Under the pieces are notes generated by a model. It was not told the DNA's origin. It saw only the letters and a list, made by a program, of their open reading frames with translations, and ran no database searches. This document shows positions 20,709-32,709 of a stretch of 64,000 bases of DNA, piece after piece. Both the position numbers and the translations under genes were made by a program. The DNA lies in assembly GCA_001972305.1 (NCBI GenBank), contig BDDD01002690.1, positions 186,001 to 250,000 on the forward strand, in the 5' to 3' direction. Positions within the stretch are counted from its first letter, which is position 1; every line of letters starts with the position of its first letter. The stretch is from Cephalotus follicularis (Eukaryota > Streptophyta > Magnoliopsida > Oxalidales > Cephalotaceae).

Positions 20709-20941
20709 TTATTTGTTTTACTTTGCATAATTAGGAGTAGGTTTTAATAGTTTATCTCAAATTTGGTATACTTCGCCTAGGTTGGATAAATTACAACTAG
20801 TTTACGTTTCCCCGCGTTCGACCCATTACTGCATGATCCGTGCACTTGCAGCAATAAATTTTAAAACATTCTTTTTAATAGTGAACAATTTCCGTTAGAA
20901 AATAATCATTTGTTTCATGAATTGATCCACAATCACTCAAC
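20709..20941 (+). other. 3' non-coding end of the Athila element
   Basis: No coding sequence. It contains CCCCGCGTTCGACCC and GTGCACTTGCAG, phrases I associate with the LTR end or leader of Athila-type elements. It ends at the GGTTA flank. Confidence 0.5.
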
Positions 20942-21695
20942 GGTTAATACCATGTTTAAACTCTCTTTTAAAACCTTACATGGGCCTAGGAAAGGGCTCT
21001 AGAAGAAAACCATTTGAAAACTGTCGCATACTTTAAGCGGCGACGCCATACACTTAGGCGTCAATGCTTTGTGCTCAGCGTCAATGGTTAAGCTAAGGTC
21101 GTCGTCTAAGAAAGGCAATATCTTAATTCCATTTCTAATTTGACTAAGGGGCGACGCTCTGATCTAAGCATTGTCACTTAGCTAGACGATGCCAACATAG
21201 GCAAATCATCAAAGGTTTAAAAGGTAGTTCATATTCAAAAAGAATTTTAAGTGGCGACGCTCACGGGTAAGTCGTTAGCTCTTAGAGTTGCAGAAATCAA
21301 GGATTCTTGATTCAAACGTTTCCAAAATCAATTCTTTCTTCAAATCCTTCAAAACCAAGTTTAACGCAGGTTCTTTTAGACATTCTTAATCCATTTAAAC
21401 CAGTTTTAGTCTATAGAGACCTTCCATTCAAATTCTAGGTCAATAACCCCATTTTTAACCTAGAAACTCTAACATATCAATTCATCCAATTCCATTCAAT
21501 TTATAACATACAATCAGTTCATATATGTGCATAAATGCGTAAACCATAAGCATATTTAGGTAGAAGACTTTTTCAATCTAATTAAGATTAAAGCTTGATC
21601 TTGAAATCCTAGGTTGAGATATTGAGAAAAGTCTCAACTCTTTGGTCTATGGAAGCTTCAATCTTGCTATTGATCAAATAAAACCCATAAATACT
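20942..21695 (-). repeat. Copy B of the 2.26 kb LTR family, right part
   Basis: This continues 14993 after the Athila insertion: TTACATGGGCCTAGG matches copies A and C. It stops near 21695 at a GT microsatellite; the promoter end of the LTR is missing. Confidence 0.75.
21037..21107 (-). repeat. 20-21 bp spaced GCGTC motifs in copy B
   Basis: GCGGCGACGC (21037), GCGTCAATGC (21058), GCGTCAATGG (21078) and GTCGTCGTC (21098) follow at intervals of 21, 20 and 20 bp. The copy C counterpart has GTC cores at 23858, 23879, 23899 and 23918. Confidence 0.8.
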
Positions 21696-21700
21696 ACCAA

Positions 21701-21734
21701 ATGTGTGTGTGTGTGGGTGTGTGTGTGTGTGTGT
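21701..21734. repeat. (GT)n microsatellite
   Basis: About 16 GT units with one GGGT interruption lie at the boundary between copy B and the next LTR fragment. Confidence 0.9.
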
Positions 21735-22932
21735 TTTCAATTTATGGCAAATAAGCACACAACATGCAACTCAATCAATAAATTAAAAACTAACAAAATA
21801 TAAAGCTATAAATGAAATTGCAATAAAGAGATAGTAAGGGTGAAAGATATTGTAAACACAATTTAGAGTGGCTCGGCTAATCTTTTGCCGACATCCACTT
21901 TTTTCAAGTCCTCCTTGAGATTCCACTACTATCTAACCTTGAATACAATCTCCAAATTTGTTTACGGGAGCAATTCGGTGCACCTTATAACTTTGTGATT
22001 GAACTCAATCACTAGACTTCCTTACCAAAGTCTAACAAGGGTTCACTCCCCTTGTTTTGAGAAAATACAAATTTGAAGTGTTTTACAAGTGTTTGTGCAA
22101 CCTCTCTAAGGTTAGATTTTGAATAAATAGTCTCACAATTATAACACTCAAGATAGGTAAGAAGTTATTGCTCTTATACTTTGAGGTTTTTGAACTTGTT
22201 TTAGAGTAGCTTGAGGAATTTATGATTTTCCAATGAGTTGGTAGTTGCAGTTAATGTTCTTCACCTGTAAAAAGCCTTCGATTTATATTTCTTGAGTGAA
22301 TAGAATTGTTGGTGAGAGAGAAAGGCTTCAATTCTAAGTAAAATCCTGACTGGATAGGTATGGTGTGCTCATTAAGCATCAACGGTATAGGTCTAGGCGT
22401 CACTTCTTAGTAGTTACCATTAAGCTTTAAGTTTAATCCTTCAGTATTAAACATCAAAAATTGGCTCTTTGTCTGGTCTTTCCTTTGCTAAAGCCCTGAC
22501 TGTTTGGCATTAGGCATATCGGTTAGGCGATTTGGAAAAATCCGAAAACCTACTGCATTTCTTAGGTGTTGAAGCTTAACATAAACTACAGACTCTTAGC
22601 TTCTCGGTGTCATCGCTTTATGTCGAGCGTCGTCAGTTTGGACTTTGATTGATTAGCTCATTTGTGCATTGTTGGGCATTGATGCTTAGCTTCTCGGTTT
22701 CATCGCTTTGCTAAGCGCTGACACTTTGGCTTAGGCTTTATCGGTAAAGCATTTTGAAAAGGTCCCAAAACCTATTGCCAACCTTAGGCATTGACACTTG
22801 GCAAGCCTTCATCGGTTAGGCCTAAGCGCTGATGTTGTCAATCTGGGCATTGCTGCTTAGAGCACTTATGCTCAAAACTTGCTAAAAATGATTCATTTTT
22901 ATTTTTCAACTAAATTTTCCTTTGTGAAAGAG
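21735..22932 (-). repeat. SIRE-like copia LTR fragment
   Basis: It shows the same order of phrases as the SIRE LTR at 49670-50200: CACAATTTAGAGTGGCTCGG against CACGATTTTATAGTGGTTCGG-like sequence, then GGGTTCACTCCCCTTG. The following U3-like part (22370-22860) has degenerate GCATTG/GCGTC motifs about 20 bp apart, for example 22805, 22826 and 22847. Neither LTR end is firmly seen, and no coding part is attached. Confidence 0.65.
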
Positions 22933-24027
22933 TGTAACACCTCGGACCAGGTGGAGGTTCAAGACATTACCCAAGCCCATTCAATTTCTTAATCCATAAG
23001 TTGACATATATATAAATCATTAACCTAAATATACATTCATATCCATACATCTATCAGACAATCAGGAGGTCAACCAATCATATACCACTGTCCCATACCA
23101 GCATATATAAATGGTTAACCTAGCATACCATCATTCGTAAGTCTAAACCCCCCGTTTTCAAAGTGGCACAAGATCGAAGTTTAGAACATCTGGTTGCCTA
23201 CCAGTAGATTGATAGGAGCTTAAGTAGAACAAGTTGCTTATAGGTAGACCTATAGGAGCTCAACTAATTACAAATCTATAAAGTTGTTCGTAATACCAAG
23301 CATACCGTCATACCATACTATATTATCATGAGTCTAGAACCCCCACGAAGGTGTCATATGCTCTATTCCTAGACATCTAGTTACCTATCGGTGGACCGAT
23401 ATGAGCTCAATTAGACCCAGTTGCCTACCAATGGATCGATAGGAGCCCAACCGGTCATGAGAGCCATACTCTATCCATGCATGAGTATAAACCCTCGTGA
23501 AGGCAACACAAGCTCAAGGTTTATACATATAGTCGACTACCGGTAGTCCGATAGGGGCTCAACTAGAATCAACTGCCTATTGGTTCACTAATAGGAGCTC
23601 AACTAGTCACATTCAATGAGTAACTCTAGCAAAGAGATCAGTTGATTGAAGATCGACGCCTAGAATACCAGACTAGAAGTTATAGTTTACTCTATGGTGA
23701 ACATCTATAGACTTTCCCTTACCCTTATAATGCCAACTTTATTTCTGGGAGAAAACCCAGTAAACACCTTTACACGGGCCTAGGAAAGAATTTGGAAGAA
23801 AAGCATTTTTTAAAACATTATTTGAAAACATTTTAAAAACTAAAACAGGCCTTCAGTGTCAATGCCTTAGTCCTAGGCGTCGACACTTCGCGCTAAGTGT
23901 CAGCAGTTAGGGTAGACGTCATTTATTAAGAAGGCAGTAGGTTTTTAAGTTCATTTCAAAGCCTAAGTTGGTGACGCTCAAGACTAAGTATCATCGCTTA
24001 GCTAAACGCTGTTAAAAAAAGGCTAAG
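22933..24027 (-). repeat. Copy C of the 2.26 kb LTR family, left part
   Basis: Starts TGTAACACCTCGG, matching in reverse the end of copy D. It is interrupted at 24027 by the Tekay-like element and resumes at 32710; together about 2.16 kb. GTC-core motifs at 23858, 23879, 23899 and 23918 are 19-21 bp apart. Confidence 0.8.
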
Positions 24028-25916
24028 TGTCACACCCCGAACTTAGGATGGACCCCACGGCCTGACACGTGGCATATCGTACATATAATCATCAATTACT
24101 ATAACTTCTACCATCATAAAAATTTAAAACTTTAAGCACAATTTCATATGCGGATATAAATTCCAAATAAATTATGTGGATAAGTCCAACATATGTATAT
24201 ATACATCACTGTTCACGTTGGCTCTGCCACAAGCCGGCAGGTCATGCACTTATTAGAAATTTCTCACCTACTAACTTGTCCGTAGAACTGCGCTGCCGAG
24301 GAGGGATGCTTACACTGTCCTACTATCCTCTGGGTTGCTGTGACGATCCACTGGTACTTGAACCTGAACCTGACCCATTCAGAGAATGGGTCAGCAACCC
24401 ATGGTTGTGTAGGCTACTACATACAGAGATGCATATGCAAAGGAGATAAACAGAGAGAGATGCGTGCATGCCATTTCACAATTACAACCCATATTAATGT
24501 ATACATTCAGGCACATATCATTTCTTCGGACTACTCTACTCAATGGCAGACTTCACAATCTTAATATATGTATAAGGCAGAGGAGTTGGTCTTGCTACTA
24601 TGTAAGGTTCACCCTTTGGTTCACCTAAATTGGTCTATTTCTATGTGAGGTTCACCTTTAGATTCACCTGCCCTGTGGAATTCACCCTTAAGTTCATATC
24701 TCTGGCAGAATTCACCCTTAGGTTCACATGCTCTGGCGGAATTCACCCTTAGGTTCACCTTCCATGGCAGAATTCATCTTTAGCTTCACCACTAAGCGGG
24801 ATTCGCCCGAGGTTCACCTACCATGCAAAATTCACCCTTAGGTTCACCTGCTCTGGCAGAATTCACCCCTTTTAGGGCTCACCTGCTAAGGGACAGTCTC
24901 TATTCAGAATTCACTTCTAAGTTCCCCTGCAATAGGATATTTTTCTACTAAGTCTATATTCATATATTGGCGGAGGAGGTAGTCTACTCGGTGCTCTTCG
25001 GTACAACATGGTACAATCATTGAGTACTGAGCTCCTCTACACCTTAAAGCACTTATTTTCTCAACTCATATGGCCTGGTATGCTCGGGAGACGCATGGTC
25101 TGGCATGCTCGGGAGACACATGGTCTGGCATGCTTGGTGTTGGGTTTCTCCTCTAAGTACTTTTCAAGTACTGAGCTTTATAACCTCACCAACGTAAGAA
25201 TTTGATATATATCCATTATCAACCCCCAACACAGAAGCAACCCAAAAATCTTAACACTCATCTAATCCTAATATAACAAGCACAACAATATTCACAACAA
25301 TGCAAGCAATACACACAACAACACAAATAACGCAATCATACATGACAGACAATTTACACACATCATCACAGAGCTCAGATATAGTAACCTACTTGATTCC
25401 GGTTGAAAACGGAGATCACGTGACTCCTCACTTAGATTTTGGACTCCGTTCAATCTTGTTGATGTCGCGCACCTAGGCTCTCTTAGATTTCTTCACCCTT
25501 CCACTTCTTCCTCAGCTCCAGGAGAGGGAAATTTATACGGGAGCACAGAAGGCATCGAACTCTCCCGAGATGGCTCCTTCATTTATCTCCTATCTCTCCT
25601 TTCTCATGACACCAGGTCCCATCTTCCACTATCTCTGCCTCCTTTTGATTTCTCTAGAATGAAGGAGTGTGAGAGTGTCCAAAATGTGCCTCATGGGCGT
25701 ATCTCTCTTTTATAATGGCTGGGAGAAGATTCTAGAGACATCACCATTCTTCTCAATGCAAGCCGATCCAATTCCATTGCATCTTAAGCCCAACTATCAC
25801 TTTCATGGACCAGGTCTCTTACGCTGTTCATATTCTGCCGAAATGAAAGGGAATTAATTTCTTAAGGCCCATAGCACATCCACATAATAGTTATTCATGA
25901 TATTCAGGGCATTACA
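24028..25916 (-). repeat. 3' LTR of Tekay-like copy 2
   Basis: 1889 bp, TGTCACACCCCG to GGGCATTACA. A promoter-like TATAAAAGAG on the minus strand lies near 25712. Contains the GGTTCACC tandem repeats. Confidence 0.9.
24600..24900 (-). repeat. About 31-bp tandem repeats with GGTTCACC in the LTR
   Basis: Around eight diverged units share AATTCACCCTTAGGTTCACC followed by TGCTCTGGC. The other LTR has the same array at about 31408-31720, so the array predates insertion. Confidence 0.8.
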
Positions 25917-25930
25917 TCCTCCCCTCCTTA
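25917..25930 (-). other. Polypurine tract of Tekay-like copy 2
   Basis: The minus strand reads CTAAGGAGGGGAGGA directly before the LTR start TGTAATGCC. Confidence 0.8.
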
Positions 25931-25959
25931 GAGAAATCTGGTCTCGATATTCCCTAAGG

Positions 25960-28900
25960 TTAGAACAATTGTGGATACATTGTTTTCATATCTTCTTCTC
26001 TCTCCCAAGTGGCTTTCTCTAGCCCATGGTATTGCCATAGAACTTTCACCAACGAAATGGTTTTGTTTCTTAATTGCTTGATCCGACGGTCGAGGATCTG
26101 GATAGGTATTTCTTCGAAACTCATTCGTCCTTAACTCCAACGGCTCCTGTTGCAACACATGAGAAGGGTCAGGATGATATTTCCTCAGCATTGAGACATG
26201 GAATACATTGTGTATATCTGCTAGGCTGGGTGGTAAGGCAAGTCGGTAGGCGACAATACCCACTCTCTCAAGGATCTCAAAAAGTCCTATAAATAGAGGG
26301 GTTTGCTTTCCCTTCTTGTCGAACCTCATAATTACTTTAGTCGGAGAGACATTAAGGAATACGTGATCGCCCACAGCGAACTCTAATTCTCGCATGTGGT
26401 GGTCTGCATAACTTTTCTGTCATCTTTGTACTGTTAAAAGACTTTCTTTGATAATCTTTGCCTTCTCAATTGTCTATTACACAATTTTAGGTCCCAGTAG
26501 ACTCCGTTCACCAACTTCAAACCAACATATTGGGGTTCTACATTTCCGTCCATAGAGAGCCTCAAAGGGTGCCATTCCAATACTGGCATGATAACTATTG
26601 TTATATGATAACTCCACTAATGGTAAGTGTTCATCCCAACTGACATCCCAATCCAAAGCACATGCTCATAACATATCTTCCAGAGTCTGAATAGTCCTCT
26701 CAGACTGACCATCAGTCTGGGGATGAAAGGTTGTGCAGAAATTCAGCTGGATACCAAAAGTTTCTTACAGTTTCCTCCAGAACCGTGATGTGAATCGGGG
26801 GTCTCTATCTGACACCACACTAATTGGTACTCCATGAAGTCTGACAATCTCTGCAATGTACAGATTTTCCAACTGTGTAAGGGAATAAGTGGTCTTGATC
26901 GTGAGAAAATGAGATGATTTAGAAAAGCGATCAAAGTTCACCCATATAGAATCACGTTTATTCTTCGTTCTGCGCAAACCTGTCACAAAATCCATTGTAA
27001 TATGTTCCCATTTCTACTGTGCCACAGGCAACAATTGTAGCAATCCTTCTGGTCTCTGATGTTCTGCCTTAACTTGTTGACACTAGGCTATTTCTCTTTT
27101 CATATTGCTCCACCAGTAATTTAGCTTCTAGTCTCAGTACATCTAGGTACTCCCCAGATGTACGGAGAAGCTGAAGCGATGGGCTTGTGTCAACAGTTCA
27201 TCTTTTAGCTCTTTATCACTTGGAACACATATTCTTCCCTGATATCGAAGCAATCCGTCACTCTGAATTGAGAAATTGGGTTTCAATCCTTCTTGTCCGT
27301 TAAAATCCAATTTCAGTAAGATTCCATCTTTACTCTGAGCTTCTCGGATTCTATCCATCAACCACGGACGTGCCTGGATATGAGTAATCGTTAGGCAAGC
27401 CAATCGTCGACTCAAGGCATCTGCAACCACGTTAGCTTTGCCCGAATGTTACTATATTTCACAATTATAATCATTAAGCATCTCCATCCATCTTCTTTGT
27501 CTCATATTCAGGGCTTTCGAAGAAAAAAGATACTTCAAGCTTTTATGATCGGTATACACCTCAAACTTCGTACCATATATATAATGCCTTCATTTACGCA
27601 GCGCAAAAACTATCGCTGCCAACTCAAGATCATGAGTCAGATAATTCTCTTCATGGGGCTTCAATTTTCTTGAGGCGTATATGATCACTTTCTCATTCTG
27701 CATCAAAACTCAACCCAAGCCATTGCCTGATGTATCACTATATATTACAAAACCTTTACTGCCTTCTGGTAAGGCCAAGATTGGCGTAGAAATCAAGTGA
27801 TGCTTCAGCTCTTGGAAGCTCCGTTCACAGTCATCGTCCCATATAAACGCTACATTTTTCTGCGTCAATCGGGATAGAGGTATAGCTGTACAGGAAAACC
27901 CTTCAACAAAACGACGGTAATATCCTGCCAAGCCTAAAAAGCTTTGGATTTCTGTCACATTCGTTGGTTATTTCCAGTCCCTTACTGCTTCTATAGTGGA
28001 TGGATCTACAGATAATCTGGCACTGGATATGACGTGACCAAGGAAAGTTACCTCTGACAACCAAAATTCATATTTGCTAAACTTGGCATATAACTGATGG
28101 TCTCTCAAGATTTACAGTGCCAAGTGCAAATGTTTTCCATGCTCCTCCATGGACTTGGAATATATTAGGATATCATCAATAAAGACTACTATGAATTGGT
28201 CAAGATATGGACTAAACATCTGATTCATTAAACTCATGAATGCAGCAGGGGCATTAGTACCCCTAACGGCATTAATACGAATTCATAATGTCCATATCGT
28301 GATCTGAATGCTATCTTGGGTATGTCCTTCCCCTTAACTCGTAGTTGATGATATCCTGACCTTAATTCCAACTTAGAAAATACTGAAGATCCCTTTAGTT
28401 GATCAAATAGTTCATCAATATGTAGCAGTGGATATTTGTTCTTAACAGTGACCTTATTAAGCTGCCGATAATCAATGCACATTCGTAATGATCCATCTTT
28501 CTTTTTAACAAATAAGACTGGTGCTCCCCATAGAGATACGCTCGGTCTAATGAAACCTTTATCGAGTAACTCCTACAATTTTACTTTTAGTTCCTTTAAT
28601 TATGGGAGGGGCCATCCGATAAGGAGCTCTCAATATAGGTGTTGTCCCTGGTAAGAGATCTATAGAAAACTCTACGTCTCTTACGGGAGGCAAAGATGTC
28701 AATTCTTTCGGAAACATGTACAGGTACTCAAAAACAACCGGGACATCTTCTAACTCCGCTACCCATTTATTGTAATATTTAACATGCGCTAGGTAAGCAT
28801 CACAACCTTGTCTCAAAAGTCTGTCAACCGGAATAGCATATATCATTTGAGCTGACTGATGCTTTAGGGTTCCAATGAAATGGAACGGAGACTGGCCTGG

Positions 28901-29382
28901 TATATGAAAGGTTACAACCTTCCTACTACAATCCATACATGCATAGTGTGCCGATAACCAATCCATTCCAAGGATTACATCAAGATTACCCATCGGCAAC
29001 ACTATAAGATCTGCTGGAGGAATGTGACTAGAAATCTCAACGGCACAAGACTTACACATCCATTTGGAGGTAACAGACTCTCCTACGGGTGTGCTAACCT
29101 CTATCACAAATGGTAAAGGCTCTGGCTCCACATCCAAATGACGTATAAAATGTGGTGCTATATATGAATGGGATGAGCCTAAATCTATTAGAGTCCGTGC
29201 CAAAAGCTGATATATATATATATATATACCGTACCTCCAATCACTAAGGCTGATCCCGCTGCAGTCCTCTGATCCATGGCATACACTCTACCTTGCACAG
29301 TACGTGCTGATCCCATTTGCTGCTTTCCACGATCTCCTAGTGAACTGGTGCTAGGATGACCTTACTGGAAACTTCCTTGTGA
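25960..29382 (-). pseudogene. pol: Tekay-like pol with chromodomain, broken
   Basis: Order on the minus strand: protease (LIDLGSSHSYI, about 29190), reverse transcriptase ([19 protein letters not shown]; catalytic FIDDILIYS near 28175), RNase H (VIYSDTSGNGLG), integrase with MDFVTGL and VVSDRDPRF and a Glu in DGQSERTIQ, then GDHVFL and a chromodomain-like end with REEDMKTMYPQLF before TAA at 25960-25962. Stops and frameshifts are scattered; one frameshift lies just upstream of the chromodomain part (about 26110). A (TA)9 run sits before the protease at 29211-29228. Chromodomains guide integration to particular chromatin in this group. Confidence 0.9.
29211..29228. repeat. (TA)9 microsatellite at the gag-pol junction
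   Basis: It lies where the protease region should be continuous, so it arose in once-coding sequence. Confidence 0.85.
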
Positions 29383-30703
29383 TCAAATCGAACCTTGCCC
29401 TACCTGATCCCCTGAACTGAATCTATTATGGGGACATTCAGCAACCATATGATCCATAGCTCCACAATTCGCACATCTATCGTTCTTCCACCAACAATTG
29501 TCTGAGGCATGGTTAGTGCGGCCACAATGTGTACAAGGCTCAATAAAATCCTTGCCACTATCACCGGGTCTAGAAGAACCTCCCTGCAATGTCATCCTTC
29601 TCTGTTGCCTCCGTCGTGAATCACGACCTTGTCTCCTCTGTTGAGGACCACGAGGTTGTCCCCTGAATCTTGAGGGACATGCTGGACTACCAACGCTATG
29701 GGGAGATTCACCATGCCTCGAACTGCTACCATATCCGGACTTCTGGGATTTATTACTACTCCCAAAACTTCTCCCTGAATATCCACCTAAAGGAATAGAT
29801 CTCCAGCTGCCTTCCTGGATCCTCAAGTTCTGCAATTCCTAGGTCATGGATTCAATTTCTCGAGCCCTATTTGATAGATCGAAGAAAGATCTCAAATTTA
29901 AGGGCACTAGCTTCTCATTAATTTCGGGACGAAGTCATCCAAGAAACTTCTTAGCTTTCCTCGTTTCAGTGTTAACCATATACGGAGCTATTCTTGATAA
30001 TTCAATAAACTTGGTCTCATATTGGGCCACAGACATATCTCCTTGGGTTAGGCCCAGGAATTTGGCCTCTCTTATCAACTTCAACTTTGAGATAGAATCT
30101 TCCATTAAACTCTAATTTAATCATATCCCAGGAGTATGACATCCCGGATGCTTCCCATGAGGATTCAATCATCCTCCACCAATGATCCGCCTCACCTTAT
30201 AACACATATGTTGCAAAAATAACCTTCTATGAGTCAGAACATTCCATGACTCAAAAAATCTTCTCTAACTGCATTATCCATCTCTCAGCTGAAATGGCAT
30301 CAGGATCCCCTGTAAAAACTGGAGGGTTCAACTTCAAGAACCTGATTAAGGGGTCCTATCGGCTTGAAGGCTGGTCAACAGATCTTCTTGCTGCTTCAGC
30401 TCACCTGGCTGGTCTCGCAGCTGATGTCTATTTTGGGGCTTGTGCTGCATGCCTATCTATTCTTGCAGCAGGTGGTTGTTCTACTGCAGTCGCATGCTGC
30501 TGCATAAACTCATACATCTGATTGATCATGGCTCGCATCCTCCTCATGAAACCTCTGGGCTCCTCTCGAGCAAGAGCAGCATCTTCTGCCTCTTGGGATA
30601 CATTTACTTCTTCTTGTTCCTCTGTATCTCTATTCGCTTGGGTACGTCCAGTCGATAGCCCGGCTCTCGCTCCTCGTGCAGTTCTACTTCAACGTCCTAC
30701 CAT
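29383..30703 (-). pseudogene. gag: Tekay-like gag, broken
   Basis: Begins MVGR at 30703. A capsid-like region includes FLKLNPPVFTGDPD near 30310-30350 and GEADHWWRM near 30190. Then come an Arg/Gly/Gln-rich part and two zinc knuckles, CTHCGRTNHASDNC and CANCGAMDHMVAEC, near 29440-29545. Stops occur at codon 5 and at several places in the capsid. The final part (29835-29383) is open. Gag forms the particle and its knuckles bind RNA. Confidence 0.85.
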
Positions 30704-30812
30704 AAATTTCTGATTGCATAAAAGGAATGTGTCGATATCCACATATAATATCCGTATTCAAATCTTAACTCCACTTACCATGAACCCTATCCTAGCATAT
30801 CTAGCATAGTAA

Positions 30813-30825
30813 GGCTCTAATACCA
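30813..30825 (-). other. Primer-binding site of Tekay-like copy 2
   Basis: The minus strand reads TGGTATTAGAGCC, matching the 3' end of initiator tRNA-Met except for one C to T change, five bases inside the 5' LTR. Confidence 0.85.
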
Positions 30826-30830
30826 CAAAT

Positions 30831-32709
30831 TGTCATGCCCCGAACCGTGGGATGGGCTCCATGGCCCGACACGTGGCATACCGTACATATAATCATCAAT
30901 TATTATAAATTCAACCGTCATAAAAATTTAAAACTTTAAGCACAATTTCATATACGGATATAAATTCCAAATAAATTATGTGGATAAGTCCAACATATGT
31001 ATATATACATCACTGTTCAAGTTGGCTCTACCACAAGCCGGCAGGTCATGCACTTATTAGCAATTTCTCACCTACTAACTGGTCCGTAGAACTGCGCTGC
31101 CGAGGAGTGACGCTTACACTATCCTATTATCCTCTGGGTTGCTGTGACGCTCCACTGGTACTTGAACCTGAACCTGACCCATTCAAAGAATGGGTCAGCA
31201 ACCCATGGTTGTGTAGGCTACTATATACAGAGATGCATATGCAGAGGAGATAAACATAGAGAGATGCGTGCATGCCATTTCACAATTACAACCCATATTA
31301 ATGTATATATTTAGCCGCATATCATTTCTTCAGACTATTCTACTCAATGGTAGACTTCACAATCTTAATATATGTATAAGGCAGAGGAGTTGGTCCAGCT
31401 AATATGTAAGGTTCACCCTTTGGTTCACCTAAATTGGTCTATTTCTATGTGAGGTTCACCTGCCCTGCGAAATTCACCCTTAGGTTCACCTGCCATGCAG
31501 AATTCACCCTCAGGTTCACCTGCTCTGGTGGAATTCACCCTTAGGTTCACTTGTTCTGGCGGAATTCATCTTTAGGTTCACCACTAAGCGAGATTCGCCC
31601 GAGGTTCACCTACCATGTGGAATTTACCCTTAGGTTCACCTGCTCTGGTGAAATTCACCCATTTTTGGGCCCACCTGCTAAGGGATAATCTATATGCGAA
31701 ATTCACTGCTAAGTTCACCTGCTATTGGACGTTTTCCTACAAAGTGTATATTCATATATTGGCGGAGGAGGTAGATTGCTCGGTGCTCTTCGGTACGACA
31801 TGGTACAATAATTGAGTACTGATCTCCTCTACACCCTGAAGGACTTATTTGCTCGACCCATATGGACCGGTATGCTAGGGAGATGCATGGTCTGGCATGC
31901 TCGGGAGACTCATGGTCTGGCATGCTCGGCGTTGGGTTTCTCCTCTAAGTACTTTTCAAGTACTGAGCTTTATCACCTTACCAACGCAAGAATTCGATAC
32001 TTATCCATTATCAACCCCCAACACAGAAGAAACCTAAAAATCCTAACACTCATCTAATCCTAATATAACAAGCACAACAATATTCATAACAATGCAAGCA
32101 ATACACACAACAACACAAATAACGCAATCATACATGACAGACAATTTACACACATCATCGCGGAGCTCGGACATATAGTAACCTACTTGATTCCAGTTGA
32201 AAATGGAGATCACGCGACTCCTCACTTAGATTCTGGACTCCTTTCGATCTTGTTCATCTCGCGCACCTCAGCTCTCTTAGATTTCTTCACCCTTCCACTT
32301 CTTCCTCAGCTCCAGGAGAGGGAAATTTATGTGGGAGTACATAAGGCATCGAACTCTCCCGAGATGGATCTTTCATTGTCTCCTATCTCTCTTTTCTCGT
32401 GACACCAGGTCCCATCTTCCACTATTTCTGCCTCCTTTCGATTTCTCTAGAATGAAGGAGTGTGAGAGTGTTCAAAATGTGCCTCACGGGCGTCTCTCTC
32501 TTTTATAATGGCAGGGTGAAGATTCTAAAGACATCACCATTCTTCTCAATGGACGCCGACCCAATTCCATTGCATCTTAAGCCCAACTATCACTTTCATG
32601 GACCATGTCTCTTTTACTGTTCATATTCGTCCCAAATGAAGGGGAATTAATTTCTTAAGGCCCATAGCATATCCACATCATAATTATTCATGATATTCAG
32701 GGCATTACA
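30831..32709 (-). repeat. 5' LTR of Tekay-like copy 2
   Basis: 1879 bp, TGTCATGCCCCG to GGGCATTACA. Closely similar to the other LTR, with scattered substitutions and small indels. TATAAAAGAG (minus) near 32505 is the likely promoter. Confidence 0.9.

Larger units (their letters stand above)
14994..20941 (+). mobile_element. Athila-lineage Ty3/gypsy element, rearranged
   Basis: Gag C-terminus, protease, reverse transcriptase, RNase H and integrase follow in the order PR-RT-RH-INT. Motifs NPGWRNHPNFSW and LLDLGASVNLLPSSVYEKIG point to Athila. It interrupts copy B; GGTTA flanks it at 14989-14993 and 20942-20946, a plausible target-site duplication. The two ends do not resemble each other, so the LTR pair is not intact: the left end has an LTR-like start with promoter, the right end another LTR part. 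Most of gag and any env-like region are missing. Confidence 0.8.
24028..32709 (-). mobile_element. Full-length Tekay-like Ty3/gypsy chromovirus, copy 2
   Basis: Two LTRs (24028-25916 and 30831-32709) bound a minus-strand gag-pol with PBS and polypurine tract in place. The 5-bp target-site duplication CTAAG is perfect (24023-24027 and 32710-32714). The LTR starts TGTCAC or TGTCAT and ends ATTACA. The element inserted into copy C. Many stops make it non-coding now. Confidence 0.93.
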
